The position numbers and the translations under genes are program-made. A stretch of 43,649 nt of DNA, taken from positions 1 to 43,649 of the forward strand of contig JALOQC010000026.1 in assembly GCA_025453555.1 (NCBI GenBank), in the 5' to 3' direction. Below the pieces are notes generated by a model. The model ran no database searches, was not told the DNA's origin, and saw only the letters and a program-made list of their open reading frames with translations. This stretch comes from Myxococcota bacterium. GTDB lineage: Bacteria; Myxococcota_A; Polyangia; Polyangiales; Houyiibacteriaceae. Each line of letters opens with the position of its first letter. Position 1 is the stretch's first letter. Below, in pieces: positions 26,943-34,378 of the stretch.

Positions 26943-29128
26943 TGACGATGCGTGACTTCTGCTGCTTCGTGCTCACCTTCGCCCTCGCGGCGTGCGGTGA
27001 CGACGACATCCGGGTCGGTGACGGCGGGCTACCCGACGCGCCCATGGCCGACGCGGGCACCGACGCGGGTCGCGTCGACGTCACGTGTGTCGATCCGGGA
27101 GGCATGCTCGGTGCGACCTGCGAGGTCGCGGCCGAATGCAACGACGGCTGCACCTGCAACGGCGTCGAGCTCTGCGAAGCGGGCGTGTGCGTCGCGGGCG
27201 AGGATCCTTGCGACGACGGCATCGAGTGCACCACGGACGGCTGCGACGAGGACGAGGACGTCTGCGTGTACGAGACCGACGACTCGATCTGCCTCGACGA
27301 CGATCTCTGCAACGGCTCCGAGCGTTGCGTGGTCGGGCTCGGTTGTCGTCCGGGTGGTCGTCTCGCGTGCAGTGATGGCGACCCCTGCACGGTGGGCTCC
27401 TGCGACCCCGAGACCGGATGCGCGTTCGAGCTGCGCGATCTCGACGGAGACGGCTTCGCGGACGATCGCTGCGGTGGCCTCGATTGCTTCGACGACCCGG
27501 GCGATGGCGCGGACGTGTTCCCTGGTGCGCCCGAGATCTGCGGCAACGGCGTGGACGACAACTGCAACGGCATCCTCGACTACCGTGAGGTGACCTGCAC
27601 CGCGTCGAACGACGACTGCGCGACCGCGGAGGCGTTGCCGGGGCCCGGCACCTACGTGCGCAGCACGCGCGGCCTCACGAACGCGATGACGATCGGCTGT
27701 CGCCCCTCGGGCCTCGACGCGGTCTTCACGTTCACGCTCGACCGTGCGCGCGACGTGGTGGTGGTGGCCGAGATCGACGGAGGCAACGGCGCGGTCGCGC
27801 TGCGCCGCCTCGACGATTGCGATTCGACCGGGCCGGACGCGCTCTGCGCGAACGAGGGCGCGGTCTCCGACGTGACCGCGCGGGATCTCGAGCCCGGTGA
27901 GTACGCGATCGTGGTGGAGACCAGCACCGCCACGAGCTTCGCGCTGAGCCTCTCTTTCCTCGAGCCCACGCCGATCCTCCCGGTGGATCTCTGCGACGTG
28001 GACACCGTCGACGTCTCGGCCGGTGGCACCTTCATGGGGCTCTTCGTCGACGTCAACGACGACTACGAGCTCGCCTGCCGCACGCCGAGCACGACCCAGG
28101 TCCGCAAGGACGTCGCGTATCGTCTCGAGATCACCTCGCCCAAGGACGTGGTGCTGCGAGGTTCGACGCGTTCGTCGTCGAGCGTTCGCCCGAGCACCTA
28201 CCTCACGCTCGTCCGCGACTGCGGGAACCCCGCCACCTCGCTCGCGTGCGTGCAGTCGACCAGCGCGGAGATTCGGCGCCGCGCGCTCGAGCCGGGCGTC
28301 TACTACGTGCTCCTCGAGTCGTCGTCGACGACCGCGGTGAGCTGGGAGCTGCAGGTGAGCGTGCTCGATGCGATGCCACGCAACGAAGGAGACGCCTGCT
28401 CCACCGCGGAGGACATCACGGACACCTCCGTCACGTTGCCGCTCTCGAGCCTGGAGCTCGACTACGGCACCGGCTGCGGTGGCAGTACGAGCTCGTCTCG
28501 CGACGGCACGTACGCGTTCACGCTCACCGAGCGCCGCGACGTGATCCTCGAGACGAACGTGGGCGCGATCCACTACCTCTCCGTCGCCACGGAGTGCGGC
28601 AATCCGGCGACGGAGCTCCTGTGCACGAGCGGTACGCCGAGCCTCGCTCCGCGGCTCTTGCGGATGGACCCGGGCACGTACTTCGTGACCTTGTCGACGA
28701 CCCTTTCGAGCGGAGACGTGACGGTCACCGCGCGGACGGAGCCGCCCACCGAGACGCCCGCGAACGACACCTGCGGGGGAGCGCTCGTGCTCGAAGACGG
28801 CGTGGAAGCGCGCGGCACGTTGCTCGGCGCGAGCGACACCACGCTCCTCTGCGGCGCAGATGGGAGCCGCGACGTCTTCTATCGGCTCGACCTCGCGGAG
28901 CGCCGGAACGTCACGCTCGTCGCTCGACGCGCGGACGGTTCGACGGAGCCGCTCTCGATCTCGCTCTTCGGGGGCACCTGCGAGGCCCCCGAGATTCCGC
29001 GCTGCGCGAGCGGCACGCCGGCGTTGCTCAATCGAACCCTCGAGGCGGGGACCCACTACGTCGCGGTGGAGTCGATCCCCAGCTTCGCAGGCTCCTACGT
29101 GCTGACGGCCTACCTCGCGGCGCCCTGA
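26942..29128 (+). CDS. Cys-rich lipoprotein with repeated beta-sandwich domains
   Basis: 728 aa from ATG 26942, overlapping the previous TGA; the ORF-track start at 25817 lies inside the upstream gene and is rejected. The lipobox is LAAC (residue 18), then GDDDIRVGDGG. Residues about 40-160 are cysteine modules (CNDGCTCNGVELC, CDDGIECTTDGC, CSDGDPCTVGSC). A Ca-binding-like stretch DLDGDGFADD and a MopRC-type ICGNGVDDNCNG motif follow. The remainder (about 215-728) consists of four PPC-like beta-sandwich repeats, each opening with NDDCATAEAL, VDLCDVDTVDV, GDACSTAEDI or NDTCGGALVL and closing with an EPGxYxxxxE strand. Similar domains occur in the two upstream genes, so the three probably form one surface assembly (inference). 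Confidence 0.87.
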   Translation: MTMRDFCCFVLTFALAACGDDDIRVGDGGLPDAPMADAGTDAGRVDVTCVDPGGMLGATCEVAAECNDGCTCNGVELCEAGVCVAGEDPCDDGIECTTDGCDEDEDVCVYETDDSICLDDDLCNGSERCVVGLGCRPGGRLACSDGDPCTVGSCDPETGCAFELRDLDGDGFADDRCGGLDCFDDPGDGADVFPGAPEICGNGVDDNCNGILDYREVTCTASNDDCATAEALPGPGTYVRSTRGLTNAMTIGCRPSGLDAVFTFTLDRARDVVVVAEIDGGNGAVALRRLDDCDSTGPDALCANEGAVSDVTARDLEPGEYAIVVETSTATSFALSLSFLEPTPILPVDLCDVDTVDVSAGGTFMGLFVDVNDDYELACRTPSTTQVRKDVAYRLEITSPKDVVLRGSTRSSSSVRPSTYLTLVRDCGNPATSLACVQSTSAEIRRRALEPGVYYVLLESSSTTAVSWELQVSVLDAMPRNEGDACSTAEDITDTSVTLPLSSLELDYGTGCGGSTSSSRDGTYAFTLTERRDVILETNVGAIHYLSVATECGNPATELLCTSGTPSLAPRLLRMDPGTYFVTLSTTLSSGDVTVTARTEPPTETPANDTCGGALVLEDGVEARGTLLGASDTTLLCGADGSRDVFYRLDLAERRNVTLVARRADGSTEPLSISLFGGTCEAPEIPRCASGTPALLNRTLEAGTHYVAVESIPSFAGSYVLTAYLAAP

Positions 29129-29195
29129 GCGTTTCGCTCGACGTTCTTCGCCGATTCCTGATCTCTCTCATTCGACGTTCCTCGTGGAGTCTCCC

Positions 29196-31202
29196 ATGCG
29201 TGCATCTCGCTTCCTGTTCCTCTTGCTCGCGCTCGGAGTCGCTTGCGGCGACGACGACTCGCGCGTCTCCGACGCCGGGCCGCTCAGCGACGCGTCGACC
29301 CCCGACGATCTCGACGGCGACGGAATCTCGAACGCGGACGAGGGATTCGCCGGACGCGTCGACACCGACGACGACGGCACGCCCGATTACCTCGACATGG
29401 ACTCCGACGACGACGGCTTGCCGGATTCGTTCGAGGCCGGCGACGACGACGTGTCCACGCCGCCCGTCGACTCCGACGGCGACGGAACCCCGGACTTCCG
29501 GGATCTCGACTCCGACGGGAACGGCATCGTCGACTCCCGCGAAGGGATGGGGGACGTCGACGGCGACGGGCGCCCCGACGCGCGCGATCCAGACGACGAT
29601 GGCGACCGGGTCTCGGACGTCGTCGAGATCGACGGACGCACCGAGTTCCCGGCGGACGCGGACGACGACGGCATCCCCGACTTCCGCGACCCCGACGGCG
29701 ACGACGACACGATCCTCGACGGAGACGAACGCCCCGCGATGGGCGACGCACCCGACACCGACGAGGACGGCATGCCGGACTGGCGCGACGAGGACACCGA
29801 CGGCGACGGCTATCCGGACTCGGTGGAAGCGGGCGACGACGATCTCTTCACGCCTCCCGTCGACACCGACGAGGACGGCATCCCGGACTTCCGGGACTTC
29901 GACAGCGACAACGACGGTCTCCCGGACGCGATCGAGCGTGACGCCGGGACCGACCCGCTCGACGAAGACTCCGACGACGACGGCGTGAGCGATCTGATCG
30001 AGGTGGGGGCCGGAACCGACCCGCTCGACGGCACCGAGAGCCCACGGACGCGTGGCGACTTCGTGTTCGTGGTGCCCTTCGTGGAGACCCCGGAGCCCGA
30101 GCGCGACACGCTCGAGTTCCGCACGAACATCCAGTTCGCCGACGCGTACTTCCTCTTCGACACGACCGGATCGATGTCGACCGAGATCGACTCGATGAAG
30201 AGCGCGATCGTGAACGTGATCGACAACCTCGTGTGCGAGGACTCGGGCGTCGCTTGCGCGGGCGATCTGGAGTGCATGGAGGGCCAGGTCTGCAGCGCGG
30301 CGGGCACCTGCATCGCCGACCCACGCATCGCCGGCTGCATCGCGAGCCTCTGGACGGGGGTGGGTGTGTACTCGGGCAACCCGAACAGCTACCGGAACCT
30401 GCTCGCGCTGCAGCCCGACTCGGCCGAGACGCAGCGGCGAATCCCGGATCGCGCGGACGGTGGCGGTGCCAACGAGACGCTCTTCGAGAGCGTGGCGTGC
30501 GTGGCCGATCCCACCGCGTGCTCGGGCGCGGAGTGTGTTCCGGGCGGGGTCGGCTGCCCGGCGTATCGCGCGGACGCGCGGCGGATCTTGATCACCATCA
30601 CCGACGAGCCGAACCAGTGCACGACGTGCGCGGTGAACACGGCGGCCGCCGCGGGCAGCCGACTTCGCGCGGAGGATCTCGTGTTCGTCGGCGTCGACGC
30701 GGACGCGGGGAACTCTCCCGCGGTTCCTCTGCAGGAGATCGCGCGCCAGTCGAACAGCTTCGACGCCAGCGGCGAGCCGCTCTACGTGCAAGGCTCCGAA
30801 GCCTCCGTCACGAGCGCCGTCACGGACGCTGTGCGGCGGATCGCGGAGAACGTGACGCTCTTCGTGAACGTCGCGCCGGAGGAGGTCGCCGGCGACGACG
30901 GAGACGCGCTGCCCTTCATCGATCGCATCGAGGTGAACGTCTCGGGCGACGGAGACTGCACCGCGGTCGGCTCGGTGGCGGACACTGACGGCGACGGCTT
31001 CCGCGACGCGTTCCCGAACCTCTTGCCTGGCACCCCGATCTGCTGGGACGTCGTCGCGCGCGAGAACGACCTCGTTCGTCCCACCGCTCGTCCCCAGGTC
31101 TTCGTCGCCCGCGTGGTCGTGCGCGGAGACGGCTCGATCCTCGACACGCGCCGCGTGTTCTTCCTCGTCCCGCCACTGGTGGACCGCCCAGTGTTCGAAT
31201 GA
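29196..31202 (+). CDS. Lipoprotein with thrombospondin type-3 repeats and a VWA domain
   Basis: 668 aa from ATG 29196, with GGAG 6 nt upstream; the GTG at 29184 is the ORF-track alternative. The lipobox is LGVAC. Residues about 30-270 hold roughly a dozen DxDxDGxxD calcium-binding TSP3 motifs (DSDGDGTPDFRD, DTDEDGIPDFRD). A von Willebrand A domain follows (about 310-560) with a MIDAS-type metal site FDTTGSMSTE near residue 322. It has an inserted Cys-rich piece and a second strand RILITITDEPNQC. The C-terminal domain of about 100 residues is beta-rich. Calcium-stiffened stalk plus adhesive VWA head suggests a surface adhesion protein. The gap to the previous gene is 67 bp with no clear terminator, so it may belong to the same operon. 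Copy C of the ECF-like motif follows the stop codon. Confidence 0.9.
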   Translation: MRASRFLFLLLALGVACGDDDSRVSDAGPLSDASTPDDLDGDGISNADEGFAGRVDTDDDGTPDYLDMDSDDDGLPDSFEAGDDDVSTPPVDSDGDGTPDFRDLDSDGNGIVDSREGMGDVDGDGRPDARDPDDDGDRVSDVVEIDGRTEFPADADDDGIPDFRDPDGDDDTILDGDERPAMGDAPDTDEDGMPDWRDEDTDGDGYPDSVEAGDDDLFTPPVDTDEDGIPDFRDFDSDNDGLPDAIERDAGTDPLDEDSDDDGVSDLIEVGAGTDPLDGTESPRTRGDFVFVVPFVETPEPERDTLEFRTNIQFADAYFLFDTTGSMSTEIDSMKSAIVNVIDNLVCEDSGVACAGDLECMEGQVCSAAGTCIADPRIAGCIASLWTGVGVYSGNPNSYRNLLALQPDSAETQRRIPDRADGGGANETLFESVACVADPTACSGAECVPGGVGCPAYRADARRILITITDEPNQCTTCAVNTAAAAGSRLRAEDLVFVGVDADAGNSPAVPLQEIARQSNSFDASGEPLYVQGSEASVTSAVTDAVRRIAENVTLFVNVAPEEVAGDDGDALPFIDRIEVNVSGDGDCTAVGSVADTDGDGFRDAFPNLLPGTPICWDVVARENDLVRPTARPQVFVARVVVRGDGSILDTRRVFFLVPPLVDRPVFE

Positions 31203-31214
31203 CCAGTGTTCGAA
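31188..31214. repeat. Short direct repeat across the stop codon of the VWA gene
   Basis: CCAGTGTTCGAA occurs at 31188-31199 and again at 31203-31214, a 15-bp-period tandem duplication spanning the TGA. It probably arose by slippage. Confidence 0.7.
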
Positions 31215-31223
31215 GGAACTTTT

Positions 31224-31255
31224 CGTGAGCCGTTTTTCGCCCCCCGCGCACTACG
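31224..31255 (+). promoter_or_regulatory. Putative ECF promoter, copy C
   Basis: CGTGAGCCGTTTTTCG, 10 nt, then ACTACG, identical in both blocks and in spacing to copy A upstream of the sigma gene. It lies 21 nt after the VWA gene stop and points into a 460-bp stretch without an obvious large gene. Predicted transcription would start near 31262. Confidence 0.65.
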
Positions 31256-31261
31256 GGGTCG

Positions 31262-31400
31262 AGCGGCTGGTCCGCTCTCCGAAGCGGCGTGGTGGTCCAT
31301 CCCCCCAACCGCCACGACGCTCAGGACGGGCACCCCTCGGAGCTCTCCGTTTCCACACTTCCCACACACATCCACACCTCACTCCGAGGGGTGCACGTCC
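31262..31400 (+). ncRNA. Candidate ECF-dependent structured RNA
   Basis: Directly downstream of promoter copy C is a small CCGCT/AGCGG hairpin. It is followed by a perfect 13-bp inverted repeat GCACCCCTCGGAG (31330-31342) / CTCCGAGGGGTGC (31382-31394). The 39-nt loop between the arms contains a single G and is rich in C, A and T (TTCCCACACACATCCACACC), so it should stay single-stranded. No clear U-tract terminator was found; short arms ACGTCC/GGACGT follow. The boundaries are guesses. The alternative is an untranslated leader of the 58-codon ORF at 31499. Confidence 0.35.
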
Positions 31401-31498
31401 GTTGCCGGGCTCGACGCAGGACGTCTCGAGCCGCCTCCGCGTCCTGAGCCCCGAGCCCACGAAACTGGGGGGTGCGGTGACCCGACCGACTGCCCACC

Positions 31499-31675
31499 AT
31501 GCCCGACGAGCCTTCTCCCATGCGCACACCCGAGCCGCGCACACCTGCCGAGCCGCCCGCGCCGACCACGCCGCGCGTTCCGCTCTCGACCCCTCCGGTC
31601 GAGCAGCCGCCGCAGACGCGTGACCGCACGCCGACGCGCCGCCCGCCGCCGCGCGAGTCGCGCGCGCGGCTCTGA
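31499..31675 (+). CDS. Possible 58-aa proline-rich small protein
   Basis: ATG 31499 to TGA 31675 encodes a peptide that starts MPDEPSPMRTPEPRTPAEPP and is about one quarter proline, with Arg-rich ends and no hydrophobic segment. It is below the ORF-track cutoff. It would be the first small ORF downstream of promoter copy C. There is no good ribosome binding site, and low complexity in GC-rich DNA makes chance ORFs common, so support is weak. It ends 41 bp from the convergent antiporter gene. Confidence 0.25.
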   Translation: MPDEPSPMRTPEPRTPAEPPAPTTPRVPLSTPPVEQPPQTRDRTPTRRPPPRESRARL

Positions 31676-31715
31676 CGCTCGCTCCTCGCGCGGTCGCGAG
31701 GTTCGCCGTGCGGCG

Positions 31716-32906
31716 TCAGCCGTGCACCGCGAGCAGGTAGATCACGATCCCGAACACGCAGATCATCGCCGCCGTCTCGACCCAGCTCACTTGGCCGTCG
31801 TCCTGCACGGCCTTCCAGAGCATCAGCATCGGCGGGAACGCGAGCAGCATCACGCTCGTGGTCTCGAGATCGATCGGCAGGATCGCGCCACTGCTCGCGG
31901 TCGGGATGACGCCCGTCTGCGCGAGGATCGCGAGCAGGATGAGCGCGACCGGGAGCACCACGAAGGGCACCTGGCTCACCTGTCCGGCCGCCGACGCGAG
32001 CGCCACGTCGTACATCTTGTTCGCGTGCGAAGTGACGATCATCGCGAACGCACCCGCGCTCGCGAACACGCTCAGCAAGAGCGCGCCGACCATCTCCGGG
32101 TATCCGGCTTCGTCGAGCGCCTCGACGAGGATGTCCGCGAAGTCGCCCACTGCGTGGCCGCCGAGCACCGAGGTCGCGAGGCCGATCGCGCCGAAGCCCG
32201 CGATGGTGCCCCAGCTCGGCGGCGCCACCGGCGGCGGACCGTCCGCGGCTGACCCCGCGGACCCGGAAGGACCGTCGTGCGCTTCTTCCTTCTCGTCGCT
32301 GCTGAAGCGCTTCACGAGCTCCAGCGTCGCGACGATCTGCACGAAGAGCAGCGCCGCGCCGAGCACGTACAAGTCCGCCGCGCCGAGGCCCTCGCCGCCG
32401 TGATCGCCGGCGGAGAACGTGCGCAGCATCAGCATCACGAGCCCGGTTCCGAGAAAGACCCCCGCCGCGGCGGCGAAGAGATCCGTGCTGATCTTCACGA
32501 GCGGCTCGGGCAATCGCGCGTGACCGGTCGCATCGCGCGGCAGGAAACCGCTGTAGAGACCGAACGCGAGCGCGCCGACGTGCAGGGTCAGACACGTGAC
32601 GATGAAGCCCACGCGCGGGGCGGCGGCGAGCACGAAGCCGAGCATCACGAGCTCGGGCACGTTCGAAGCCAGACCCGCCATCGTGCCGGCGACGAAGGGG
32701 TTCCAGCCGACGCGTTTGCCGACCCCCTCGACGCTCTTGATCATCGCCTCGCAGCTTCCGAACACTACCGCTAGACCGCCGAGCCCGAGACAGGCCGCCG
32801 CGAGCCAGAGGGGCAGCGCGTGATGCCCGAACATCCCGACCGCGACCACCGCGCCGCCGCCGCCGATCTTGTAGAGCCAGCCTCGTCCTTCGCCGCTTCC
32901 CGCCAT
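31716..32906 (-). CDS. Sodium/calcium-exchanger-like (CaCA superfamily) membrane antiporter
   Basis: 396 aa from ATG 32906 (MAGSGEGRGWLYKIGGGG); the ORF-track extension is repeat-derived Arg/Ser. About ten TM segments form two halves. The first half has an alpha-repeat-like segment FVAGTMAGLASNVPELVMLGFVLAAA, equivalent to the G[TN]SxPE motifs of CaCA exchangers. The second half has the inverted counterpart VFASAGAFAMIVTSHANKMYDVALASAAGQVSQVPFVVLPVAL. The halves are joined by an acidic, Ser/Gly/Pro-rich cytoplasmic loop (SSDEKEEAHDGPSGSAG...). It is probably a cation/proton or Na/Ca exchanger; the ion is not determinable. It is single and divergent from the methyltransferase gene across a minisatellite-rich spacer. 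Confidence 0.75.
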   Translation of the reverse strand: MAGSGEGRGWLYKIGGGGAVVAVGMFGHHALPLWLAAACLGLGGLAVVFGSCEAMIKSVEGVGKRVGWNPFVAGTMAGLASNVPELVMLGFVLAAAPRVGFIVTCLTLHVGALAFGLYSGFLPRDATGHARLPEPLVKISTDLFAAAAGVFLGTGLVMLMLRTFSAGDHGGEGLGAADLYVLGAALLFVQIVATLELVKRFSSDEKEEAHDGPSGSAGSAADGPPPVAPPSWGTIAGFGAIGLATSVLGGHAVGDFADILVEALDEAGYPEMVGALLLSVFASAGAFAMIVTSHANKMYDVALASAAGQVSQVPFVVLPVALILLAILAQTGVIPTASSGAILPIDLETTSVMLLAFPPMLMLWKAVQDDGQVSWVETAAMICVFGIVIYLLAVHG

Positions 32907-33013
32907 CGCGCGTGGGTGTAGTGCAGGAAGCGCCCGCGCGTCGAGCGCGGCGTGTCGGATGCGTCTCGATCGCGTGGGCGTGTGTTGACGTCGTGGTGGT
33001 CGCGGCCGTGGTC

Positions 33014-33043
33014 GTGAACGTGAGCGTGAGCGTGAGCGTGAAC
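33014..33043. repeat. Hexamer tandem repeat
   Basis: Five hexamers: GTGAAC, three GTGAGC, GTGAAC, upstream of the antiporter gene. Confidence 0.85.
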
Positions 33044-33132
33044 GTTCGTCCAACGTGTCGTGTGCAACGAAGGCCAGGCACGACGACCACCGTGCTCTCG
33101 TCGCCGAGCACGTCGCCGACCACGACCACGAC

Positions 33133-33228
33133 CACGTCGACGATCACGTCGACGATCACGTCGACGATCACGTCCACGATCACGTCCACGATCACGTCGA
33201 TCACGTCGATCACGACGATCACGACGAT
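33133..33228. repeat. Minisatellite of 12-bp and 9-bp units
   Basis: Three copies of CACGTCGACGAT, two of CACGTCCACGAT, two of CACGTCGAT and two of CACGACGAT in a row. Plus-strand frames give DHVD- or TSTI-like repeats; the minus strand gives VIVD-like repeats. No frame has further support as a protein. Confidence 0.95.
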
Positions 33229-33310
33229 CACGAAGACAAAGACACTCATCCGTGCGCGACCCGAGCACGCCGCATGTCCTCACGCCCCTTCCTCGCGTAC
33301 CTTCGCGCCC

Positions 33311-34288
33311 GTGCTCCCCGAGACTCGGCTCCTCCTCCGTCATCCCTTCTTCCTCCAGGGCGACGTCTACACGCTCGGCGTGCCGGGATCGGAGCTCGCT
33401 CCCCTCGGCGTGAAGCGCGGCTGGAGCCCGGACGCCCACGAGCGCGCGGTCGCTCCCTTCGCGCTCGACGGCGAGCTCGCCCCGAACGCGCGCGCGGAGA
33501 TCGCGCTCGTCTACTTGCCGAAGGGCAACGCGCGTCGCGATCACGTGCTCGACCTCGCGAGCACGATCGCGGAGAGGCTCGTGCTCGTCGGCTGCAACGA
33601 CGCGGGCATCAAGACCGCGCGCAAAGCGGTCGCCGCGCGCGCGACCGGGCCCGTCCAGAGCGAGCACGGAAACCACGCGCAGCTCGTGGCGACCTCGCTC
33701 TCGGTCGTGGAGCCGAAGCTGCGGGAGCGCCGGTTCGAGGTGCCGATCGCCGAGGGAGCCGCGCTCACGCTCGTCTCGCTGCCGGGCGTGTTCTCCGAAG
33801 GGCGGCTCGACGACGCCACGCGCACGCTGCTCGACGTGATCGAGTGGCCCGCGCGCGGACGTGTGCTCGATCTCGGCTGCGGCGCGGGGCCGATCGGCCT
33901 CTCCGCGAAGCGCCGCGTGCCCGCGCTCGACGTCACGCTCGTGGACGTCGACGACTACGCGGTCGAAGCGACGCGACGAGGCGCGAAGGTGAACGCGCTC
34001 GACGTGGAGGTTCGCTCCAGCGACGGGTATTCCGCGGTGAAGGGCGAACGCTTCGACGTGATCGTCACGAACCCGCCGTTCCACCGCGGTGTCGGCACCG
34101 AGTACGAGGTCACGCGCGCCTTCGTGAACGAGGCGCCCGCGCACCTGCGACCGGACGGAGCGCTCTGGCTCGTCGCGAACGCCTTCCTCCCCTGGGAGGA
34201 GCCGCTCCGCGCACGCTTCGCGACGGTCGACGTCGTCGCGCAAGATCGCCGCTTCGTCGTCTACCGCGCGACGCGCCCGCGCACGTGA
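33311..34288 (+). CDS. RsmC-like class I SAM-dependent methyltransferase
   Basis: 325 aa, started at GTG 33311 (MLPETRLLLRHPFFLQGDVY); extensions upstream run into minisatellite DNA. The N-terminal half (about 1-165) is a degenerate domain containing LVYLPKGNARRDHVLDLAS. The C-terminal half is a Rossmann methyltransferase with the SAM-binding motif I VLDLGCGAGPIGLSA, an acidic residue at the end of strand 2 (TLVDVDDYAVEA), and the catalytic NPPFHRG of N-methyltransferases acting on guanine or adenine. This two-domain layout and NPPFH match RsmC/RlmG-type 23S/16S rRNA m2G methyltransferases. The exact target base is not assignable by eye. It is convergent with the end of the purine operon, with a 90-bp gap holding only a weak 8-bp inverted repeat (GTCGACGC/GCGTCGAC). 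Confidence 0.85.
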   Translation: MLPETRLLLRHPFFLQGDVYTLGVPGSELAPLGVKRGWSPDAHERAVAPFALDGELAPNARAEIALVYLPKGNARRDHVLDLASTIAERLVLVGCNDAGIKTARKAVAARATGPVQSEHGNHAQLVATSLSVVEPKLRERRFEVPIAEGAALTLVSLPGVFSEGRLDDATRTLLDVIEWPARGRVLDLGCGAGPIGLSAKRRVPALDVTLVDVDDYAVEATRRGAKVNALDVEVRSSDGYSAVKGERFDVIVTNPPFHRGVGTEYEVTRAFVNEAPAHLRPDGALWLVANAFLPWEEPLRARFATVDVVAQDRRFVVYRATRPRT

Positions 34289-34378
34289 CACCTGTCCTCG
34301 GTGTCGGGGTCGACGCGAGGGGTGCAGCGGCGGTGGCGCGAAGCGTCGACTCGGGCTCCGTCTCGGACGTCTTCCGCG

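Larger units (their letters stand above)
32907..33310. other. Minisatellite-rich divergent intergenic region
   Basis: 404 bp between the antiporter (-) and methyltransferase (+) starts. It holds two tandem-repeat tracts (hexamers at 33014 and 12/9-bp units at 33133) and otherwise unremarkable GC-rich sequence. All frames through the repeats are open because the periods are multiples of three. I see no convincing gene and no clear promoter. Confidence 0.6.

Noticed and set aside
29128-29195. ECF promoter before the VWA lipoprotein gene
   Set aside because: The 67-bp gap contains no GTGAGCC or ACTACG block; the gene is more likely read from upstream.
31206-32252. 348-aa plus-strand ORF running across the antiporter gene
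   Set aside because: Arg/Pro-rich, mostly antisense to a convincing membrane protein; no start with a ribosome binding site.
33133-33228. CRISPR-like array
   Set aside because: Units of 9-12 bp are contiguous with no spacers; it is a minisatellite.
33055-33290. His/Asp-rich metal-binding peptide (DHVD repeats)
   Set aside because: All frames through the repeat stay open because its period is divisible by three; flanks in this frame are not protein-like.
34309-34350. Inverted repeat GTCGACGC/GCGTCGAC between convergent genes as a terminator
   Set aside because: 8-bp arms, 26-nt loop, no T tract; too weak to list as a terminator.
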